Shown one piece after another: positions 1 through 8,411 of a DNA stretch of 64,000 bases. Within the stretch, counting starts at the first letter, position 1. Each line of letters opens with the position of its first letter. The DNA is taken from assembly GCF_014490485.1 (NCBI RefSeq), contig NZ_JACTVA010000001.1, forward strand, positions 220,897 to 284,896. Reading direction: 5' to 3'. The DNA is from Teichococcus aerophilus (GTDB lineage: Bacteria > Pseudomonadota > Alphaproteobacteria > Acetobacterales > Acetobacteraceae). Below the pieces are notes generated by a model that had not been told where the DNA came from, did no database searches, and saw only the letters and a program-made list of their open reading frames with translations. The translations under genes and the position numbers were made by a program.

Positions 1-350
1 GCGCGGAACTCGGGCAGTACGTCGTTGAACCACAGGGAGGTGCCGGCCATGCGGTCCCCGGCGCCGAGGGCGTAGAGGATCTCCGTCACCGACTGGCCGA
101 TCGTCACGGCATTGCGCGGCGCGGCGGGGAAGCTGAGCGTCTGCCCGCAATTCTCCACCTGCAGCGGATAGGACGTCGGCTGGGCCGAGGCATCGGCGCC
201 GCCCAGCCCGAGCCCGGCGGCGGCCACGGCCAGCCGCAGCATCGTGAGCCGGGCGCGGGGCGTTGAAGCCGCCTTTTTGCCCGGCGTAGGCGCTGGCATG
301 GTCACACGGATAGAGCAGCATCGCCGCAGCCGGCGTTGCACCTTGAACAT
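1..350 (-). CDS. ABC transporter substrate-binding protein, BtuF/FepB type (3' end off window)
   Basis: Periplasmic binding protein of the TroA/BtuF/FepB superfamily, for a metal chelate such as cobalamin or a siderophore. The visible part has a hydrophobic signal segment (MLRLAVAAAGLGLGG...) followed by a mature N-terminus with ENCGQTLSFPAAPR and VTIGQSVTEILYALG, typical of these proteins. The gene runs off the left edge, so about 116 codons are seen. Start: the ATG at 350 has a strong GGAGG seven bases upstream and is in frame, but it puts about 35 residues before the hydrophobic core; later in-frame ATGs at 299 and near 242 have no visible ribosome site. The cobalamin riboswitch just upstream makes B12 or a corrinoid precursor the best ligand guess. 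The start choice is uncertain; the family is secure. Confidence 0.8.
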   Translation of the reverse strand, partial: MFKVQRRLRRCCSIRVTMPAPTPGKKAASTPRARLTMLRLAVAAAGLGLGGADASAQPTSYPLQVENCGQTLSFPAAPRNAVTIGQSVTEILYALGAGDRMAGTSLWFNDVLPEFR

Positions 351-384
351 CGACATTCCTCCCCGGACACCCCGCCGGCTGGTT

Positions 385-572
385 CGTTGCACATGCCGGC
401 AGGTCTCCTGACTGGCGGGTCGCTGCCCTGTCCGGCCTTCCCAGGATCGCTCCCAGTGGCGTGTTCGGATGGGGCTCGCCGCCTACAGTTGCGGGGGCAG
501 TTCCGGTTCATGGCGGAGGGCCATGACGGATTCCCTTTTGATTCCTCTCGGAAACCGGCAGGGATCGCCTAG
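385..572 (-). promoter_or_regulatory. Cobalamin (B12) riboswitch
   Basis: Read on the minus strand, the class hallmarks come in order: AGGGAATCC (about 528-537), CTGCCCCCGCAACTG (486-500), the B12 box GCCACTGGGA (451-460), and the closing CGACCCGCCAGTCAGGAGACC segment (about 402-422). The element ends about 35 bases before the Shine-Dalgarno of the binding-protein gene that starts at 350, so it should repress that gene when adenosylcobalamin is bound. The 573-811 stretch beyond it, up to egtB, holds no gene that I can support. Confidence 0.93.
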
Positions 573-811
573 CCCAAGGCAGGCCATGCAGCAAGGCCGG
601 CCTTTCCGGCGGCTCCACAAGGCATGCCGCGGCTGTGCGGCCGGGCAGGGAGCCCGGCCTGGAGCCGCAACCACCCGGCACCGCTCGCGTTGCCATCGGG
701 GAGACGCGCGACCGCTTCGCGCAGCCACATTGCGCGGCACCGACGCCGCTGCACCGGGAGAGCGCTTGGTCACCCACGGCCAGGCCCGATGGGACCAGGG
801 GAGTAAGCGCC

Positions 812-2020
812 ATGAATGTCATTCATCGCCAGGCGGCGGGCAGTGGCCTGGGCACGCTGGCAGACCGCTTTGCGACCTTGAGAGCCAGGACGGACGCGTT
901 GACGGCAACGCTCTCGCCCGAGGACCAGGTTGTGCAGTCCATGCCGGATGCCAGCCCTGCCAAGTGGCACCGGGCGCATACCACGTGGTTCTACGAGACC
1001 TTCCTGCTGCTGCCCTACCTTTCGGGCTATCGCCGTGTGCGGGAAGACTATGCCTTCCTGTTCAACTCCTACTACGAGGCCGCCGGGCCGCGTTATGCCC
1101 GGCCCAAGCGCGGCCTGCTGACGCGCCCGTCCTGCGACGAGGTGGGCGAGTACCGCGCCGCCGTCGATGCCGCGATGGCCGAGCTGCTGCGCGACCCGCC
1201 GCCCGAGGTTGCATCGCTTCTCGAACTCGGCCTGCAGCATGAGGAGCAGCATCAGGAATTGCTGCTGACCGACATCCTGCACGCGCTGAGTGCCAATCCG
1301 CTGCGGCCTGCTTATGACGCGGCCTGGCAGAAACCCCCAGCGACTTCCGGCCCCACGCGGATGCTCGATGGGCCGGGCGGCGTGGTCGAGATTGGCCATG
1401 ACGGAGACGGCTTCGCTTTCGACAACGAGGCACCACGGCACCCGACGTATCTCTCGCCCTACCGCATCGCCAACCGGCTGGTGACCAATGGCGAATGGCT
1501 GGCCTTCATGCAGGATGGCGGCTACCGCGAGCCGCTGCTGTGGATGAGCGAGGGCTGGGCCATGTGCCAGGCGGAGGGGTGGGACGCGCCGCTCTATTGG
1601 GCGCAGCAGGATGGGGGCTGGACGCAATACGGCCTCGGCGGCCTGCGAGAGGTGGAGCCGGAGCAGCCGGTGCTGCATGTATCCTGGTACGAGGCGGATG
1701 CGTTCGCCCGCTGGGCCGGCAGGCGCCTGCCGACCGAGCAGGAGTGGGAAGCGGCGGCCACCAGCGTGCCTGGCTTCGCCGATGCGGAGGGGCATGGCTG
1801 GCAATGGACTGGCAGCGCCTACCGCCCTTATCCCGGCTTCCGCCCATGGGCGGGCGCGGTTGGCGAATACAACGGCAAGTTCATGATCAACCAGATGGTG
1901 CTGCGCGGCGGCTCGCTCGCCACGCCGCCGGGGCATACGCGGCCCAGTTACCGTAACTTCTTCCCCGCCGGGGCGCGCTGGCAATTCAGCAGCGTGCGGC
2001 TGGCGGAGGACGTGGCATGA
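812..2020 (+). CDS. egtB: Ergothioneine biosynthesis protein EgtB (iron-dependent sulfoxide synthase)
   Basis: Joins hercynine (trimethyl-histidine) to a thiol donor with O2 to make the sulfoxide precursor of ergothioneine. The 402-residue protein has an N-terminal DinB-like four-helix domain with the iron-ligand pattern: H56 in the KWHRAHTTWF segment and H143/H147 in LQHEEQHQEL. A C-terminal FGE-sulfatase (SUMF1-type) domain follows, with WYEADAFARWAGRRLPTEQEWE and RGGSLATP. Start: ATG 812 has GGGGAG nine bases upstream; an open frame continues back to 635 but lacks a good ribosome site. The stop overlaps the egtD start by four bases (ATGA), so the two are translationally coupled. No egtA, egtC or egtE is adjacent, so the donor is more likely cysteine than gamma-glutamylcysteine (inference). 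Confidence 0.95.
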   Translation: MNVIHRQAAGSGLGTLADRFATLRARTDALTATLSPEDQVVQSMPDASPAKWHRAHTTWFYETFLLLPYLSGYRRVREDYAFLFNSYYEAAGPRYARPKRGLLTRPSCDEVGEYRAAVDAAMAELLRDPPPEVASLLELGLQHEEQHQELLLTDILHALSANPLRPAYDAAWQKPPATSGPTRMLDGPGGVVEIGHDGDGFAFDNEAPRHPTYLSPYRIANRLVTNGEWLAFMQDGGYREPLLWMSEGWAMCQAEGWDAPLYWAQQDGGWTQYGLGGLREVEPEQPVLHVSWYEADAFARWAGRRLPTEQEWEAAATSVPGFADAEGHGWQWTGSAYRPYPGFRPWAGAVGEYNGKFMINQMVLRGGSLATPPGHTRPSYRNFFPAGARWQFSSVRLAEDVA

Positions 2021-2976
2021 GCGGCGCCCTTTCCCGCGACCCAGCCGAGGCCCAGCGCGCGGCGCTGGTGGCCGATGCGTTGAGTGGCCTGTCCGCACCG
2101 CGCAAGACGCTGCCTTGCAAGTGGCTCTACGACGCGGAGGGCACGCGGTTGTTCGAGGCGATCACCAGCCTTCCGGAATACTACCCCACGCGCACCGAAG
2201 TGGCGATCCTGGAGGAGTGCGGGCCGGAGATTGCCCGGGCCGTCGGCCCCGGCGCGGCGGTGGTGGAGTTCGGCCCGGGCGACGGCGCGAAGGCGGTGCA
2301 GTTGCTGCGGCAGCTCGATGCCCCCGTGGTCTACCTGCCGGTGGATATCGCGCCGGAATGGCTGGCGGCGGCGGCATCGCGGGTCGAGGAAGCGCATCCG
2401 GGACTGAAGGTCCGGCCGGTGGTGGCGGACTTCACCCAGCCCTTCGACCTGGCCGGGCGGGCAGAAGGCAGCACCACGCATCTGGGCTTCTTCCCTGGCT
2501 CGACCATCGGCAATTTCGAGCCGGCGGAGGCCGTGTCCTTCCTGCGCCGTGCCCGTACCAGCCTGCGGCCTGGCGCACGCATGCTGCTGGGCGCCGACCT
2601 GGTGAAGGACATCGACGTCCTGCGCGCGGCCTATGACGACGCCGCCGGCGTGACGGCCGCCTTCAACCTGAACATTCTGACCCGGCTGAATCGTGAGGCA
2701 GGCGCGGATTTCATAGTGGATGGCTTCCATCACGAGGCCCGCTGGAACCCGGTGGCCAGCCGCATCGAAATGCATCTGGTGGCCCGGCAGGCGCAGACGG
2801 TCCGGATGGCCGGGCGCGTCTTCCGCTTTGCCGCCGACGAGAGCATCCACACCGAGAGCAGCCACAAATACCGTCCCGAACATCTGCGCGCCCTGGCAGA
2901 AGCCGCCGGCTGGCGGGCGACCACGCTGTGGACGGACCCGGCCAAGCTGTTTTCCGTCTGGCTGCTGGAGGGCTGA
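2017..2976 (+). CDS. egtD: L-histidine N-alpha-methyltransferase EgtD
   Basis: SAM-dependent enzyme that trimethylates histidine to hercynine, the first ergothioneine step. The 319-residue length is normal for the family. The SAM-binding motif VEFGPGDGAKAVQLLR lies near residue 75, followed by VDIAPEWL, the FFPGSTIGNFEP loop and GADLVKD. It overlaps egtB by four bases and is followed 41 bases later by a flavoprotein on the same strand, so the three probably form one operon. Confidence 0.95.
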   Translation: MSGALSRDPAEAQRAALVADALSGLSAPRKTLPCKWLYDAEGTRLFEAITSLPEYYPTRTEVAILEECGPEIARAVGPGAAVVEFGPGDGAKAVQLLRQLDAPVVYLPVDIAPEWLAAAASRVEEAHPGLKVRPVVADFTQPFDLAGRAEGSTTHLGFFPGSTIGNFEPAEAVSFLRRARTSLRPGARMLLGADLVKDIDVLRAAYDDAAGVTAAFNLNILTRLNREAGADFIVDGFHHEARWNPVASRIEMHLVARQAQTVRMAGRVFRFAADESIHTESSHKYRPEHLRALAEAAGWRATTLWTDPAKLFSVWLLEG

Positions 2977-3017
2977 CAGGCCGCCCGTCCCAAAAAGGAA
3001 CCTTCCAGGAGGTGAGC

Positions 3018-4370
3018 GTGTCTGACGCCGAGACCTACGATCTGGTCGTGATCGGCACCGGCAGTGCCGCGACCAGCGTGGCGACACGGTGCCGCGCCGC
3101 CGGCTGGCGCGTCGCCATTGCCGAGTCCCGCGAATTCGGCGGTACCTGCGCATTGCGTGGCTGCGAGCCGAAGAAGACCTTGTGGACCGTGGCCGAGGCG
3201 GTAAACCGTGCGCGGCGGCTGGCGGGCAAAGGCCTGGCGGGCGGCGGGGACGTGGTAATCGACTGGCCGGCACTGATGGCGTTCAAACGCAGCTTCACCG
3301 ACCCGGTGCCGCAGCATCGTGCCGAAAGCTACGCGGATGCCGGGATCGAGGCCATCTCCGGCACCGCGCACTTCATAGGCCGCAACAGCATCGAGGTCGC
3401 GGGGCGACGGTTGCAGGCGCGGCATATCCTCATCGCCACCGGTGCCAGGCCCTCGATGCCGCCCATCGAGGGCGCGGAGTTGCTGGCAACGAGCGACGAT
3501 TTCCTGTCCCTGCCGCAATTGCCACAGCGGCTGGTGATGCTGGGTGGCGGCTACATCTCCTTCGAATGCGCCCACATCGCCGCGCGGGCCGGCGCGCAGG
3601 TGACGATCCTGCACAGAGACGAACAGCCGCTGCGGCATTTCGACCAGGACCTGGTGCGGCGCTTGGTGGAGCATTCGAGGCAGGCCGGCATTGCCATCGA
3701 GCTGAACTGCCGGGCCGCGGCGGTGGAACGCACCGCCAACGGCTTCGCGGTGAAGTCCGAGGATGGGCGGCGCTTCGAAGCGGATTTCGTTCTGCACGGC
3801 CTTGGCCGCAAGCCAAACCTGGAGGCGCTGGACCTGGATGCCGGCGGCGTCGCGGTGGAAAAAGGCCGGTTGCGGGTGGATCGGCATCTGCGCAGCATCT
3901 CCAACCCAGTCGTCTTCGCGGCCGGGGACGCGGCGGCACAGGGGCCGCAATTGACGCCGGTGGCGACCCACGACGCCGATATTGTGGCGCGCAACCTGCT
4001 GGAGGGTTGCCACCACGAGCCGGACTATACGGGCGTAACCAGCGTGGTCTTCGCCATCCCACCTCTGGCCTCCGTCGGGTTGACGGAGGAGGCGGCGCGG
4101 CGGGACGGAACTTCGTTCGAATTGCGCCAGGGCGACATGGCGGACTACCAATCGGTGCGCCGGACCGGCGAGACCGCGGCAGGCTTCAAGATCCTGTTGG
4201 AGCCCGGTAGCGGGTGCGTCCTGGGTGCCCACCTGTTGGGGCCGCAGGCCCAGGAGGTGATCAACCTCTTCGCCCTGGCGGTGCGTCTGCGGCTGACCGC
4301 GCAGCAACTCAACGCGCTGCTGTCGGCCTATCCGTCCGGAGCATCGAATATCAGCAGCATGCTGGGCTAA
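3018..4370 (+). CDS. FAD-dependent pyridine nucleotide-disulfide oxidoreductase with altered C-terminal acid-base motif
   Basis: Glutathione-reductase/mercuric-reductase family protein of 450 residues: FAD-binding IGTGSAATSVA at the N-terminus, redox-active CALRGC (C-x4-C) inside FGGTCALRGCEPKK, NAD(P)-binding GGGYISFECAHIA, a second FAD site in VFAAGDAAAQ, and the dimerisation domain. The C-terminal HPTxxE pair that acts as acid-base catalyst in glutathione reductase is replaced by YPSGAS near the end, so thiol chemistry may differ or the partner may be unusual. Start: GTG 3018, five bases after a perfect AGGAGG; the in-frame GTG at 3012 overlaps that site. Its place behind egtBD suggests a role in low-molecular-weight thiol redox, which is unproven. 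Confidence 0.87.
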   Translation: MSDAETYDLVVIGTGSAATSVATRCRAAGWRVAIAESREFGGTCALRGCEPKKTLWTVAEAVNRARRLAGKGLAGGGDVVIDWPALMAFKRSFTDPVPQHRAESYADAGIEAISGTAHFIGRNSIEVAGRRLQARHILIATGARPSMPPIEGAELLATSDDFLSLPQLPQRLVMLGGGYISFECAHIAARAGAQVTILHRDEQPLRHFDQDLVRRLVEHSRQAGIAIELNCRAAAVERTANGFAVKSEDGRRFEADFVLHGLGRKPNLEALDLDAGGVAVEKGRLRVDRHLRSISNPVVFAAGDAAAQGPQLTPVATHDADIVARNLLEGCHHEPDYTGVTSVVFAIPPLASVGLTEEAARRDGTSFELRQGDMADYQSVRRTGETAAGFKILLEPGSGCVLGAHLLGPQAQEVINLFALAVRLRLTAQQLNALLSAYPSGASNISSMLG

Positions 4371-4386
4371 GACCGCCCCCCTACGT

Positions 4387-5376
4387 CTAGTCTCCCGCTG
4401 CGCGGTATGAAGGTGGCGCATCCTGCCGCCGGGCCTTCAGATCCTCGCGCAGCAGAGCGGTATTGGCCGCGAAAGCTGCGTGGCTGCCTTGGGCCGCCGC
4501 GATGAGGGCGAGATGCAGGCTGGAAGCAGCGTCGCCCGCCACGTACAGGCCTTCCACCCCGGTCCGGCCCGCCGCGTTAGCCTGCACAAGCCCGCCGGCA
4601 GTCAATGAACAGCCAAGCTGCTGCGCCAGGTTGGAACGTTGGCGGAAGCGCATGGCCAGCAGCAGCGCGGCACAGGTGATGACATGGCCATCGGCCAAGC
4701 GGAGCCCGCGCAGGCGCCCGCCTTCCAACATCAGCGTCTGCACCGGACTTTCCCGGACCCGGATGCCGACGCTGGAGAGCCGCTCGTGCTCCCGCGGTTC
4801 CAGCCGGTCGCCACCACTGCAGTACACCACATTGCCACTCCACCCTGAGGCTTCCAGCGCCAGGGCGACGCCTTGCGCGGGCGGGCCGTAGACGGCGAGG
4901 GGCTGGTCCTGCCGTTCGTAGCCATCGCAATAGGGGCAGTGCCACGCATCCAGGCCATAGATGGCGTCCAGCCCGGGAAGATCCGGAACCTCATCGGCTA
5001 CCCCGGTCGCCAGCAGGAGCTTACGGCTGTGCAGGACACGTTGCCCAGATTGGTCCTGCACCGTGACAGCGAAGCCACCGGCCTGCTGCCGGGCCTCGAC
5101 GGCCAGCCCGCTTCGCGTGACGACGGTCGGGTAGGCCTGGAGTTCCTCGTGCGCCGTGGCACGGAGCAGCGCCGGTGGGCAGCCATCCCGCGTCGGGAAG
5201 CCGTGCAGGTGATGCGCGCGTGCATTCCGGTACTCGCCCGAGTCCAGCAGCAGGACATGCCGGCGGGCGCGGCCAAGCAACAGGGCCGCCGCAAGGCCCG
5301 CCGGCCCGCCGCCGACGATGATGCAGTCCCAGCCTGTGTTCCGCGCTTCGTTCTTCGCCAGTGTTGCTGGTGGCAT
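4387..5376 (-). CDS. Thioredoxin-reductase-like NAD(P)/FAD-dependent oxidoreductase
   Basis: A 329-residue two-domain flavoprotein of the thioredoxin reductase fold: FAD-binding VGGGPAGLAAALLLGRA at the N-terminus, a CPYCDGYE segment in the NAD(P) domain carrying the C-x2-C redox pair, and YVAGDAASS near the C-terminus. The NAD(P) glycine motif is degenerate (AVYGPPAQGVALA), so cofactor use or substrate may differ from true TrxB. It converges on the preceding flavoprotein gene with only 16 bases between stops. No clear ribosome site is seen before the chosen ATG. Members of this family next to regulators often act on small thiols or as FAD oxidases; the substrate is unknown here. Confidence 0.85.
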   Translation of the reverse strand: MPPATLAKNEARNTGWDCIIVGGGPAGLAAALLLGRARRHVLLLDSGEYRNARAHHLHGFPTRDGCPPALLRATAHEELQAYPTVVTRSGLAVEARQQAGGFAVTVQDQSGQRVLHSRKLLLATGVADEVPDLPGLDAIYGLDAWHCPYCDGYERQDQPLAVYGPPAQGVALALEASGWSGNVVYCSGGDRLEPREHERLSSVGIRVRESPVQTLMLEGGRLRGLRLADGHVITCAALLLAMRFRQRSNLAQQLGCSLTAGGLVQANAAGRTGVEGLYVAGDAASSLHLALIAAAQGSHAAFAANTALLREDLKARRQDAPPSYRAAGD

Positions 5377-5705
5377 CGATACGATTCCGTTGAGTCCGTT
5401 GCTGTCATGGTGAGGTTTGCCTCCCGCTCAGCGTGTGGAGGCGCGCATGGCGCGGCAGGCCATTTTCAGGGTAAACAGGCTGATCCTGCGGCGGTTGCGA
5501 ACGCATCATGCCCGCCAGGTGGGGACAGGATCGCCACGCCAATTGGCCCGAATAACCTTGAGCTGGACAGGACAGATGCCCTTGGCCGCAGGGCGGCCGG
5601 TGTCCCGCCCGGACCTCACATTGCCTCCAGGCCCGCAGGCTGTGCGGTTTCCTCGCCGGCCGAATGGACCTATGGATAGCACCTGACTGACTGAGCGAGT
5701 GCCCC
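5377..5705. other. Intergenic region, 329 bp
   Basis: Divergent promoter region between the thioredoxin-reductase-like gene and the small coiled-coil gene. Short open frames exist on both strands, but their composition is poor (proline and arginine rich) and no ribosome site supports them. I see no repeat or operator worth naming. Confidence 0.5.
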
Positions 5706-6143
5706 ATGTCCGATGACCAAGCCCCGGCGATCCTTTCCTCCGACGATGTCCGCAGCAAGGCCGAGCACCTGCCGCTGGACCGGCTGGACCAGGCGGTGCT
5801 CGACGTGACGGCGAAGATCAAGGACCTGCAGGCCACGATCGCGGAGCAGGCCCAGCGTCTTGCGGCAATGGAACAGCAGATGGCCGAGCTTGAGCGGCAG
5901 AGCGCCGTGACGGAGGCCAAGCTGGCGGTGGAGACGATGCACTCCGCCGGCCTGACGGCGCAGGCCTCCCATATGCTGACCCTCGCCATCGATGCCGAGA
6001 TCCCCGCGCTGGCGCAGTTGCTGGAAGAGAATGCCGGGGACGGCGCGCCGAAAAGCCCGCTGGCGCAGATCTATGACGCGGCCTTCGACGCCAAAGCGGC
6101 CGAGCTCGGCATCGAGGACCCCGCGCGCTTCCGCGAAGCCTGA
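5706..6143 (+). CDS. Small hypothetical protein with central coiled coil
   Basis: A 145-residue acidic protein with no signal peptide or membrane segment. Residues of roughly 20-80 form a heptad-rich helix (LDQAVLDVTAKIKDLQ through MEQQMAELERQSAV), predicted as a coiled coil; the C-terminal third is helical and ends AAELGIEDPARFREA. I do not recognise a family. It stands alone, 12 bases from the end of the convergent molybdenum hydroxylase gene. The codon pattern is that of its neighbours, so it is likely real. The ribosome site is weak (GAGCGAG). Confidence 0.72.
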   Translation: MSDDQAPAILSSDDVRSKAEHLPLDRLDQAVLDVTAKIKDLQATIAEQAQRLAAMEQQMAELERQSAVTEAKLAVETMHSAGLTAQASHMLTLAIDAEIPALAQLLEENAGDGAPKSPLAQIYDAAFDAKAAELGIEDPARFREA

Positions 6144-6155
6144 GGGCGCGCGCCT

Positions 6156-8411
6156 CTATAGCAGGTGTTCCATGCGGATCGGCAGTTCGCGCACCCGCCT
6201 GCCGGTGGCGTGCCAGACCGCATTGGCGATGGCGGCATTCATGCCGACGATGCCGACCTCGCCGATGCCCTTGATGCCGAGCGGGTTCACCTGGCTGTCC
6301 TCCTCCGGCACCATGATGACCTCGATGCTGCGAACATCGGAGTTCACCGGGATGAGGTACTCGGCGATGTTGTCGTTGACGTAACGGGCTTCGCGGGGGT
6401 CGATCTCCGTCGCCTCGTGCAACGCGGCGCCGATGCCCCAGATCATGCCGCCCATGTACTGGCTATGCGCCGTCAGCGGATTGACGATGGTGCCGGAGGC
6501 GAAGGCCCCGACGGCGCGTGGCACCCGCACCTCCCGCGTCCTCGCATGCACCCGGACCTCGACGAATTGCGCGCCGAAGGCATAGGTGATCGCGTCTTCA
6601 CGCCCATGGCCGCGCGACATCGCCATCTGGCCCTGGTAGATCTTGCCCATGGCGTCGGGCGGTACGCCCTTCGGGAGGTTCTCGGCATAGACTTCCAGCA
6701 CGCCGCTGGCGGCGCGGCCCAATGCCTTCTGGATCTCCTCGCTCTGCCCCGCCGGGCCGCGCAGCATGCCCGCCGATAGCACCAGCGAAGCAGGGTCCAG
6801 CCCAGCCATGGGGCCGTCATTGCTGAGCACCGCCGCCTCCGCCAGCCGGGCGCGGATGCCCTCGCATGCCTTTGCCACGGCATGGCTGATGCCGGCCGTG
6901 TGGCTGGAGCCGGCGGCCAGGCCGGCGGCCGGCAGGTCTGTATCCCCCATCTCGACCACCACCTGGCCAAGCTCCAGCCCCAGCCGGTCCGCGGCGGTGA
7001 TGGCGACGACGGTGTAGGCGCCGGTGCCGATGTCGTGCGCGGCGATCTGCACCCGGGCGCGGCCCTCCGGCGAGAGCGTCACGCGGGCCGCGGCGGGGCC
7101 GATATTGGCCGGGTAGGCCGCCGTGGCGCAGCCCCAGCCGACCAGCCACTCCCCATCCCGCATCGTGCCGGGGCGCGCGTCGCGCCGCTGCCAGCCAAAT
7201 CGCGCCGCACCCTCGTCGTAGCAGCGCATCAGGCAGCGTGAACTGTAGGGCTTGCCAGTGGCAGGGTCGGTCTGCGTGTCGTTGATCCGGCGCAGTTCGA
7301 TCGGGTCCATGTTCAGCGCCGCTGCCAGTTCGTCCATCGCCGATTCCAGCGGGAACATGTAGGGCGTATCGGGCGGCGCGCGCATGAAGCCCGGCGTGTT
7401 GCGGTCGGCATGGACCAGGTTCACTTTGGTCAGGATGTTCGGGCAGGCATAGATGCGCGCCGTCGTCTCCGTACCCGACACGTTGTATTGTGAGGGGCGG
7501 GACGTCACTTCCCAACCTTCATGGCGGAATGAGGTCAGTTTCCCGTCCGGCGTGGCGCCGAGCTGGATGTGGTGCCGCGTCTCCGCCCGGTAGGTTGCAA
7601 TGGTGAAGCCCTGGTCGCGCGTTGGCACCAGCTTCACGGGCCGGTTCAACCGCCGTGCCGCGATGGCGATCCAGGCCGTGCGGGCGGTGATGCCGCCCTT
7701 GGAGCCGAAGGCGCCGCCAACGAAGCGCGACACGACATGGATATCGCCCGGCTCCATCCGCAGTTGCTTGGCCAGGCTGCCACGCAAGCCGTAGACGAAC
7801 TGGCTCGGCTCGTAGACCGTCAACTTGCCGTCGCGCCATTCGCAGGTGGTAGTAAACAGCTCGATCGCATTGTGGTGCTGCGTGGGCGTGCCGTAGCGTG
7901 CGTCGATCGTCACCTCCGCTGCGGCGAAGGCGGCTTCGGCATCGCCGACCTGGTAGTCCTTGTGCTCGCCGGCCTCGCGTACCTCCTCCTCCGCGCCCGG
8001 GCTATCGAAGCTGGCGGAGGCCTGCTGAACCTCATAGTCCACGCGCACTTTATGGGCGGCTTCACGCGCGGCCTCAAAGCTCTCAGCCACGACGATGCCA
8101 ATGATCTGGCCGTCATGGCAGATCTGGTCAGATTCCAGCGTGGGCGTGGTGCTGCCACCGGACATTGGCTGCGGCTTCTCCGCCTCGCCCCCGACATTGT
8201 CGTGCGTCAGGATATCAAGCAGGCCGGGAACGGCCCGTGCCTCCTGCAAGTCGAAGCCCCGGATGCGCCCGCGTGCGATGGCACTGGTGACCAGAAAGGC
8301 CCAGGCCGGATTGGCCACCACCTCGTCCGACGGGTAACGGGCCCGGCCGGTCACCTTGGCGCGGCCGTCGATGCGGATGGCCGGCTGGCCAAACAGCTTG
8401 CCGTCAGGCAT
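6156..8411 (-). CDS. Xanthine dehydrogenase/aldehyde oxidoreductase family, molybdopterin-binding subunit (cytoplasmic)
   Basis: Catalytic subunit of a three-subunit molybdenum hydroxylase that oxidises an aldehyde or N-heterocycle. The 751-residue length fits the short PaoC-like branch rather than full xanthine dehydrogenase. Seen: the FVGGAFGSKGG loop of the Mo-cofactor domain, GTGAYTVVAITAADRLGLE, and the C-terminal GIKGIGEVG whose glutamate is the family's catalytic base. Start: ATG 8411 (MPDGKLFGQ...), overlapping the end of the FAD-subunit gene by eight bases; the frame is open further upstream, inside that gene. No maturation chaperone (XdhC/PaoD) is next to it, so maturation must rely on a gene elsewhere. 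Confidence 0.9.
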   Translation of the reverse strand: MPDGKLFGQPAIRIDGRAKVTGRARYPSDEVVANPAWAFLVTSAIARGRIRGFDLQEARAVPGLLDILTHDNVGGEAEKPQPMSGGSTTPTLESDQICHDGQIIGIVVAESFEAAREAAHKVRVDYEVQQASASFDSPGAEEEVREAGEHKDYQVGDAEAAFAAAEVTIDARYGTPTQHHNAIELFTTTCEWRDGKLTVYEPSQFVYGLRGSLAKQLRMEPGDIHVVSRFVGGAFGSKGGITARTAWIAIAARRLNRPVKLVPTRDQGFTIATYRAETRHHIQLGATPDGKLTSFRHEGWEVTSRPSQYNVSGTETTARIYACPNILTKVNLVHADRNTPGFMRAPPDTPYMFPLESAMDELAAALNMDPIELRRINDTQTDPATGKPYSSRCLMRCYDEGAARFGWQRRDARPGTMRDGEWLVGWGCATAAYPANIGPAAARVTLSPEGRARVQIAAHDIGTGAYTVVAITAADRLGLELGQVVVEMGDTDLPAAGLAAGSSHTAGISHAVAKACEGIRARLAEAAVLSNDGPMAGLDPASLVLSAGMLRGPAGQSEEIQKALGRAASGVLEVYAENLPKGVPPDAMGKIYQGQMAMSRGHGREDAITYAFGAQFVEVRVHARTREVRVPRAVGAFASGTIVNPLTAHSQYMGGMIWGIGAALHEATEIDPREARYVNDNIAEYLIPVNSDVRSIEVIMVPEEDSQVNPLGIKGIGEVGIVGMNAAIANAVWHATGRRVRELPIRMEHLL

